The position numbers were made by a program, and so were the translations under genes. DNA of 6,689 nt from Actinomycetota bacterium (lineage in GTDB: Bacteria > Actinomycetota > Geothermincolia > Fen-727 > Anoxymicrobiaceae), in contig JAHIPE010000227.1 of NCBI GenBank assembly GCA_018894655.1, forward strand, positions 1-6,689, written 5' to 3'. How positions within the stretch are numbered: position 1 is the stretch's first letter; every line of letters begins with the position of its first letter. Below, one piece after another: positions 1-3,218 of the stretch. The notes under the pieces are model-generated. The model saw nothing but the letters and a program-made list of their open reading frames with translations. It had not been told where the DNA came from and searched no databases.

Positions 1-90
1 CACAACCAGGCGATCAGGTGCCTGGGTAGGCATTTGGTGCGAGTGATATGGTCAATGATCGAACAAGGAAGGGAGTATGAACTGCGGTAA
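1..90 (+). CDS. C-terminal fragment of an IS110-family-like transposase (partial, 5' end outside window)
   Basis: The frame is open from base 1 to a TAA at 88-90 and gives 29 residues, HNQAIRCLGRHLVRVIWSMI followed by EQGREYELR. The pattern A-I-x-x-L-x-R-x-L-V-R-V-I-W-x-M-[LI]-x-x-G-x-x-Y is what I recall of the extreme C-terminus of IS110/IS116/IS902-type transposases (DEDD-type recombinases), where a helix of this kind follows the transposase_20 domain. No catalytic residue lies within the window, so the family call rests on this tail alone. The gene would run in from the left and end 149 bp before the two-CW gene; whether the element is intact cannot be seen. It could also be the tail of an unrelated helical protein. 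Confidence 0.5.
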   Translation, partial: HNQAIRCLGRHLVRVIWSMIEQGREYELR

Positions 91-201
91 GACACATAAA
101 TCCTCTTGAAAATTCAGGAAGGATGTTCAGGCCTTCTCGCCATGACGTTTAATGTCGGCCACTGCTTTAAGGCGCTGACCCCACTGTTTGGCGGTTTGCG
201 G

Positions 202-230
202 TTGACCACCCCCTGCATTAATGCTAGTTT
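202..230 (+). promoter_or_regulatory. Weak candidate promoter for the two-CW gene
   Basis: TTGACC at 202-207 matches the -35 consensus in five of six bases. It is followed 17 bp later by TAGTTT at 225-230, a poor -10 (three of six). Transcription would start close to 237-240, at or next to the ATG at 240, giving an almost leaderless mRNA. The rest of 91-239 holds no supported gene; it may contain the downstream end of the transposon whose transposase stops at 90. Confidence 0.25.
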
Positions 231-239
231 GGGGCCGAT

Positions 240-497
240 ATGATCGATGAGAAGAAATGCTGGGAAATTAAGAAGTGCTCCGCGGCCCAGTACCTTAACT
301 GCAAGGCGTTCAAAGAGGACATGAAGTGCTGGGAGGTATCCAACCCTCGCGGGTCCAGGAGCATGTTGCTGTGCCTGCAGATGGGCTGCCCGGTCTACGA
401 GATGTTCATGGCCGAGATAGACCACGAGATCGAGTACCGTCTCAGGATGATGTTCCCGTTCCTGTCCAGCATCGAGGAGGAACAGAAGGCCCCTTAG
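240..497 (+). CDS. Small cysteine-rich two-CW domain-like protein
   Basis: The product has 85 residues, with cysteines at 7, 13, 21, 30, 45 and 50. Two Cys-Trp-Glu units (C7-W8-E9 and C30-W31-E32) and the pattern CWExxKC...CWE...C...GCPVY match the layout of the small two-CW proteins, in which CW repeats and further cysteines probably bind a metal or a redox centre. That role is inferred from the spacing; no biochemical function is established to my knowledge. Residues 53-85 are cysteine-free, acidic and probably helical (an MFMAEIDHEIEYRL stretch). There is no signal peptide or membrane segment, so it is likely cytosolic. The ATG at 240 is the first possible start because an in-frame TAG lies at 225-227; only a weak GGGG (231-234) precedes it. 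It converges on coaE and the two stop codons overlap at 494-497. Confidence 0.75.
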   Translation: MIDEKKCWEIKKCSAAQYLNCKAFKEDMKCWEVSNPRGSRSMLLCLQMGCPVYEMFMAEIDHEIEYRLRMMFPFLSSIEEEQKAP

Positions 498-1171
498 CGA
501 CGCGAGCGGGCTCGGCGCGCCACCTCGTCCCAGACACTATCAACCGTTTCCTCGAGTTCATCGATGCTCCCTTTGTTCTCGATGACTATGTCCCCTGAAG
601 CAAGCCGCCCGGAGTCCGCGATCTGGGAGGCCACGCGGCCACGGGCGTCCTCCTCGGACATCCCCCTCGGGCCGGTAAGGCGCCTGATTCTCGTCTCCTC
701 GTCGGCAGTCACCACGATGATGAGGTCGAACATCCCGGAGGCCCCGACATCGACTATCAACGCCGCGTCGATAACCACCGCAGGCACTTCCCCGGGCCCA
801 CGCCTTTCGCCGTACTCCTGTACCCTCCGGATGATCTCGGCGAAGATCGCCGGGTGAGTGATGCTGTTAAGCAACCGCCGCCTTGACTCGTTACCAAAGA
901 CCTTCCCGGCCAGCGCCGGGCGGTCTATCCCGCCGTTGGTGTCCAGTATCTCCGGCCCGAACTCATCGACTATCCGTTTGTATACTTCGGTGCCGGGAAG
1001 TGTCACATCGCGGGCGACCCGGTCGGCGTCTACCACCATCGCCCCGAGTGAAATGAGCCGAGATGTAACCTCCGTCTTCCCAGTTGCTATCCCGCCGGTC
1101 AGGCCGACAATGAGGAGGCCCTCAGCGGCAGGCCCCCATATCCCAGATGGGGGGTATCCATTTAGCTCCAC
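494..1171 (-). CDS. coaE: Dephospho-CoA kinase, with an N-terminus altered by element insertion
   Basis: CoaE phosphorylates the 3'-hydroxyl of dephospho-CoA with ATP, the last step of coenzyme A synthesis in the cytosol. In the 225-residue frame the P-loop GGIATGKT is at 26-33, the DAD motif at 48-50, the LNSITHP signature at 101-107, and the lid/C-terminal region RGMSEEDARGRVASQ at 169-183. The usual PLL-x-E segment is changed to ALIVD (137-141). From L19 onward the protein is 207 residues, almost exactly the normal family length, so residues 1-18 are extra. The current start is a GTG at 1169-1171, six bases after AAAGGT; it and the next seven codons lie inside the terminal inverted repeat of the element at 1148-1390. 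The probable ancestral start is GTG 1405-1407, now separated from the gene. An ATT at 1109-1111, after GAGG with an 8-nt spacer, is a less likely alternative that would give a protein beginning MVGLTGG. Confidence 0.93.
   Translation of the reverse strand: MELNGYPPSGIWGPAAEGLLIVGLTGGIATGKTEVTSRLISLGAMVVDADRVARDVTLPGTEVYKRIVDEFGPEILDTNGGIDRPALAGKVFGNESRRRLLNSITHPAIFAEIIRRVQEYGERRGPGEVPAVVIDAALIVDVGASGMFDLIIVVTADEETRIRRLTGPRGMSEEDARGRVASQIADSGRLASGDIVIENKGSIDELEETVDSVWDEVARRARSRR
1140..1147 (+). repeat. Left flanking direct repeat (putative target-site duplication)
   Basis: ATCCCAGA directly abuts the left terminal inverted repeat. Its partner CTCCCAGA (1391-1398) directly abuts the right one. 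Seven contiguous bases (TCCCAGA) are identical and the eighth differs, as expected of an 8-bp target duplication with one later change, or a 7-bp duplication with one extra base. The repeat lies in coaE coding sequence, where it encodes Ser-Gly and the first base of Ile. Confidence 0.65.
1148..1171 (+). repeat. Left 24-bp terminal inverted repeat
   Basis: It begins TGGGGGGTATCC and ends TTAGCTCCAC, and pairs with 1367-1390 at 23 of 24 bases. On the minus strand it reads outward as GTG GAG CTA AAT GGA TAC CCC, then CCA, which is the present first eight codons of coaE. Confidence 0.85.
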
Positions 1172-1177
1172 TTGCTA

Positions 1178-1183
1178 ACCTTT
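1178..1183 (-). promoter_or_regulatory. Possible Shine-Dalgarno sequence for the present coaE start
   Basis: The minus strand reads AAAGGT, then a 6-nt spacer, then GTG at 1171. It matches the AAGGAGGT consensus only moderately and lies inside the inserted element, just inside its left terminal repeat. It is the only reasonable ribosome site for the GTG start of coaE, and it is weaker than the ancestral site at 1414-1420. Confidence 0.4.
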
Positions 1184-1227
1184 AGCTTTGTCCCATGATT
1201 GATGGTTGAGACCCCCATCAAGCTCTG

Positions 1228-1272
1228 GGGGGGAAGGTAATCCCCTTATCCTTCCCCCCTCTGGGGGGAAGG
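1228..1272. repeat. Two mutually exclusive GC-rich hairpins in the inserted element
   Basis: CCTTCCCCCC at 1250-1259 can pair perfectly (10 bp) with GGGGGGAAGG at 1263-1272 across a 3-nt loop, or with the identical GGGGGGAAGG at 1228-1237 across a 12-nt loop. The middle arm can be in only one stem at a time. In the rpsA-coaE transcript (minus strand) one of these stems would almost certainly form. No run of U follows either stem, so neither is a standard intrinsic terminator. Confidence 0.7.
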
Positions 1273-1283
1273 TTCCACCTCAA

Positions 1284-1306
1284 TCCTCCCCCTGCGAGGG
1301 GGAGGA
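1284..1306. repeat. 9-bp perfect palindrome in the inserted element
   Basis: TCCTCCCCC (1284-1292) and GGGGGAGGA (1298-1306) form a perfect 9-bp stem with a 5-nt loop, TGCGA. It is the second strong hairpin between rpsA and coaE. With no T-tract beside it on either strand, it looks more like a REP-type palindrome or an mRNA-stabilising stem than a terminator. Confidence 0.7.
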
Positions 1307-1347
1307 GGAAATATATGGTAGTGAGTAAGAAGAGAAACAGGCTTGAT

Positions 1348-1363
1348 ACACAACAAATTGTGT
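1348..1363. repeat. AT-rich hairpin next to the right terminal repeat
   Basis: ACACAA (1348-1353) and TTGTGT (1358-1363) form a 6-bp stem around CAAA, three bases inside the right terminal inverted repeat. The left end has no matching stem. A sub-terminal palindrome could be a transposase-binding site, but this is a guess from position only. Confidence 0.4.
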
Positions 1364-1366
1364 CTG

Positions 1367-1390
1367 GTGGAACTAAATGGATACCCCCCA
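1367..1390 (-). repeat. Right 24-bp terminal inverted repeat
   Basis: It is the reverse complement of 1148-1171 with one mismatch (GAA here, GAG in the left repeat when read outward, both glutamate codons). The identity stops exactly at both ends: the inner flanks TTGC and CAGA and the outer flanks do not match as inverted repeats. Confidence 0.85.
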
Positions 1391-1398
1391 CTCCCAGA
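1391..1398 (+). repeat. Right flanking direct repeat (putative target-site duplication)
   Basis: CTCCCAGA follows the right terminal inverted repeat with no gap and matches 1140-1147 at seven of eight bases. On the minus strand it continues in frame from GTG GGT AAC to TCT GGG, the same reading frame in which the left copy is read in present-day coaE. Confidence 0.65.
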
Positions 1399-1413
1399 GT
1401 TACCCACTGCGTT

Positions 1414-1420
1414 CTCCGCC
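1414..1420 (-). promoter_or_regulatory. Ancestral coaE Shine-Dalgarno sequence, separated from the gene
   Basis: GGCGGAG directly follows the rpsA stop codon on the minus strand and sits six bases before the GTG at 1405-1407. It is better matched and better spaced than the site serving the present coaE start, and shows that rpsA and coaE were tightly coupled before the insertion. Confidence 0.6.
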
Positions 1421-3091
1421 TTAAGGCTGCTGGCCCTTTTTCTTCATGTCGGCAAGAACTGACTCCAGCGAGCCGTCCTCCACCGCGGGCTCCTCCGGCG
1501 CTTCCTCCTCTCCGGCTTCCTCTTGCCCCACGGCGGCTTCCGCCTCCTCAGGCGTGGTGGAGGCCACGTCTACCTCGGCCACCGGCTCCTCCTCAACCAC
1601 CGGCTCAACCGGGGGTTCCACTACCTCGGCCACCGGGGTTTCCTTATACTCGGGAGACGCGAGCTGGGACTCAATCCGGCCTACCTCGGCGGCTATCTCG
1701 GCGGCTTTAGACGCTATCTCCGCCAGCGCCGGCCTTTCCTCGGCCTCTACCACGGGTGTCGTACCCGACACCTGCTCCTCGAACTCCTCAGCCTCTACCA
1801 GTTCCGGCTCGGGCTCAGGCTTCGGCTCGAGTTCCGGCTCGGGCTCGGGCTTGGTCACCGGCTCGGTCACCGGCTCCGTCCCGGCCTCCGGTTCGGTACC
1901 GTACTCCAGGTACTCCGCCTCGCCAGGCCCGGTTATCTGCTTCAGGCTCAGGCTGATCCTCCTCCGGTTCAGGTCTACATCGATTATCTTGGCGTCGATC
2001 TCATCACCAACCGTCACTACCTCCTCGGGGAACTCTACATGCTCCCAGGCAAGCTCGGAGATGTGAACCAGCCCCTCTACACCTGGAGCGATCTCCACGA
2101 ACGCCCCGAACGGGACCAGCTTTGTGACCTTGCCATGGACCGTTGAACCCGCCGGCTTCTCTTTGCTGAGCTTCTCCCAGGGGTCTTCCTGCGCTTTCTT
2201 GAGCGAGAGTGACACGCGTTCCCTCTCCAGATCCACGTCCAGGATTTCAACCTCCACGTCATCTCCTGCAGCAAGGACCTCCGAGGGGTGATCGACGTGG
2301 CTCCAGGAGAGTTCCGAGATGTGGATCAACCCGTCTACTCCACCCAGGTCCACGAACGCGCCGAAGTTCACGATACTGCTGACGTTCCCCTTGCGCTTCG
2401 TCCCCTTCTCCAACTGCTGGAGGAACTCCTTCCTCTCGGAGGACTTCTGTACCTCCAGGTGCGCCCGTCGTGAGAGAACCACGTTATTCCGGTTCTTGTC
2501 GAGCTCTATTATCTTCGCCTCGAGCTTCTGGCCTATGAACTGGTTCAGGTCCTTTACCCGCCTCAGGTCAACGAGCGACGCCGGCAGGAACCCGCGCAGG
2601 CCGATGTCCAGTATGAGACCGCCCTTGACGACCTCTATCACCTCTCCTTCAACCACGCCGCCCTCTTCCTTGACGCGCTCGATATTGCCCCAGGCCCTCT
2701 CGTACTGGGCCCTCTTCTTGGACAGTATAAGCCGGCCCTCCTTGTCCTCTTTCTGCAGGACCAGGGCCTCAAGCTCGTCTCCTGGTGATACCAGGTCCGA
2801 TGTCTTGGCGTCGTAGCGGATGGACAGCTCACGCGCCGGTATTACTCCCTCGGACTTGTAGCCGATGTCCAGCAGGACCTCTTCCTTGTCCACCTTGACC
2901 ACTGAACCGCTTACGATATCGCCTTCGTTGAATATCTTTATGGTGCCGTCGTAATCGGGCACTTTTTGGCTTTCCTCGGGGTCCAATCCCAATCCGGCCA
3001 GCGATTCACGCGCCTCTTTCCCGGTCAGTAAATCCTCCTCTTCTTCTTCCAACTGCTCTATGTACTCTTCGGGTCCCGTCTCGTCTTCCAT
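1421..3091 (-). CDS. rpsA: 30S ribosomal protein S1, four S1 domains with a long acidic tail
   Basis: S1 binds mRNA at the small ribosomal subunit during initiation. The 556-residue product has an acidic N-terminal arm (1-50) and four S1 RNA-binding domains at about 56-125, 143-208, 229-299 and 314-384. Domains 3 and 4 are closest to consensus, with GAFVDLGGVDGLIHISELSW (244-263) and GAFVEIAPGVEGLVHISELA (329-348). Four domains fit the actinobacterial form, against six in E. coli S1. Residues 388-556 are acidic and low-complexity, with Pro-Glu repeats at about 407-430, and end in a short helical motif, SLESVLADMKKK (541-552). The ATG at 3089-3091 is chosen because GGGAAGGA stands 8 nt before it; the frame is open 17 codons further up but without a ribosome site there. 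It lies 127 bp downstream of polA and, before the insertion, 13 bp before coaE. Confidence 0.95.
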   Translation of the reverse strand: MEDETGPEEYIEQLEEEEEDLLTGKEARESLAGLGLDPEESQKVPDYDGTIKIFNEGDIVSGSVVKVDKEEVLLDIGYKSEGVIPARELSIRYDAKTSDLVSPGDELEALVLQKEDKEGRLILSKKRAQYERAWGNIERVKEEGGVVEGEVIEVVKGGLILDIGLRGFLPASLVDLRRVKDLNQFIGQKLEAKIIELDKNRNNVVLSRRAHLEVQKSSERKEFLQQLEKGTKRKGNVSSIVNFGAFVDLGGVDGLIHISELSWSHVDHPSEVLAAGDDVEVEILDVDLERERVSLSLKKAQEDPWEKLSKEKPAGSTVHGKVTKLVPFGAFVEIAPGVEGLVHISELAWEHVEFPEEVVTVGDEIDAKIIDVDLNRRRISLSLKQITGPGEAEYLEYGTEPEAGTEPVTEPVTKPEPEPELEPKPEPEPELVEAEEFEEQVSGTTPVVEAEERPALAEIASKAAEIAAEVGRIESQLASPEYKETPVAEVVEPPVEPVVEEEPVAEVDVASTTPEEAEAAVGQEEAGEEEAPEEPAVEDGSLESVLADMKKKGQQP

Positions 3092-3099
3092 CTTGGTTT

Positions 3100-3107
3100 T
3101 CCTTCCC
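3100..3107 (-). promoter_or_regulatory. rpsA Shine-Dalgarno sequence
   Basis: The minus strand reads GGGAAGGA, then eight bases, then ATG at 3091. It fixes the rpsA start at MEDETG in place of the longer frame that begins upstream at 3142. Confidence 0.75.
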
Positions 3108-3120
3108 TGTTGCGGACATG

Positions 3121-3151
3121 TACGTTGATATGAATAGCACATACGTTATAT
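3121..3151 (+). repeat. Direct repeat upstream of rpsA, two helical turns apart
   Basis: TACGTTGATAT (3121-3131) and TACGTTATAT (3142-3151) are near-identical, differ by one inserted G, and start 21 bp apart, about two turns of B-DNA. They lie in the only AT-rich patch between polA and rpsA and overlap the best -10-like hexamer (TATAAC on the minus strand, complement of 3145-3150). They could be an operator controlling S1 synthesis. The spacing is seen; the role is inferred. Confidence 0.4.
3145..3150 (-). promoter_or_regulatory. Candidate -10 element of an rpsA promoter
   Basis: TATAAC on the minus strand matches TATAAT at five of six bases and would start transcription near 3138, leaving a 5' leader of about 47 nt before rpsA. 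No good -35 is present 16-18 bp upstream. A second possibility on the same strand is TTGCGG, 17 bp, TATTCA with a preceding TG. rpsA may therefore have its own promoter in addition to read-through from polA. Confidence 0.3.
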
Positions 3152-3170
3152 CGCCGCAAGTAACCATCCG

Positions 3171-3190
3171 GCTGCCCGGCAACGGGCAAC
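3171..3190 (-). repeat. Stem-loop between polA and rpsA
   Basis: In RNA from the minus strand an 8-bp stem (seven Watson-Crick pairs and one G-U) closes a 4-nt UUGC loop. It lies about 30 nt after the polA stop. No U-tract follows, so it is not an evident terminator; it might protect an mRNA end or separate polA from rpsA. Confidence 0.4.
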
Positions 3191-3218
3191 CGCGTGCCGC
3201 GGGGCCTCCCCCGGACTC

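Larger units (their letters stand above)
1148..1390. mobile_element. MITE-like non-autonomous element inserted between rpsA and coaE
   Basis: This 243-bp segment is bounded by 24-bp inverted repeats (1148-1171 and 1367-1390, one mismatch), starts with TG and ends with CA, and is flanked by an 8-bp direct repeat. It has no transposase and no supported gene. The interior is built of perfect GC-rich palindromes and C/G runs, unlike the coding DNA on either side. Known DDE transposon families with TG...CA termini and short target duplications include IS3, IS21 and IS481, but I cannot assign the parent family. Excision with one repeat copy joins the rpsA stop, a Shine-Dalgarno sequence, a GTG and the coaE frame, which argues strongly for insertion and not for an old intergenic region. 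An origin as an internally deleted insertion sequence is an inference. Confidence 0.75.
1246..1407 (-). pseudogene. Orphaned native 5' end of coaE, now a 53-codon leader frame
   Basis: The GTG at 1405-1407 lies 13 nt after the rpsA stop and six bases after GGCGGAG (1420-1414). It reads GTG GGT AAC TCT GGG and then runs into the element, where it ends at TAA 1246-1248 after 53 residues with no resemblance to any protein. The first five codons fit directly in frame onto the coaE codons after the left direct repeat (TCT GGG ATA). The restored protein would begin MGNSGIWGPAAEGLLIVGLT and be 220 residues long. Translation of this frame today would stop 75 nt before the present coaE start. That it is the ancestral coaE start is an inference from the element boundaries, the frame match and the ribosome site together. 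Confidence 0.6.

Noticed and set aside
114..425. 103-codon minus-strand frame opposite the two-CW gene
   Set aside because: It runs antisense through the cysteine-rich gene, has no ribosome site and shows no recognisable protein features.
1228..1306. Intrinsic transcription terminators after rpsA
   Set aside because: The stems are strong, but no T-tract follows on either strand, so the standard terminator pattern is absent.
1148..1390. G-quadruplex formed by the G-runs in the element
   Set aside because: The four G-runs on the plus strand are about 30-70 bases apart; the runs instead form perfect hairpins with nearby C-runs.
1315..2146. Several long plus-strand frames opposite rpsA and its 3' tail, rich in Ser, Pro, Gly and Arg
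   Set aside because: They are low-complexity antisense shadows of the acidic Pro-Glu tail of S1, have no ribosome sites and resemble no family.
3092..3142. 17-codon upstream extension of rpsA beginning at 3142
   Set aside because: There is no ribosome site before 3142, the residues (MCYSYQRTCPQQ) do not look like S1, and a strong Shine-Dalgarno sequence sits just before ATG 3091.
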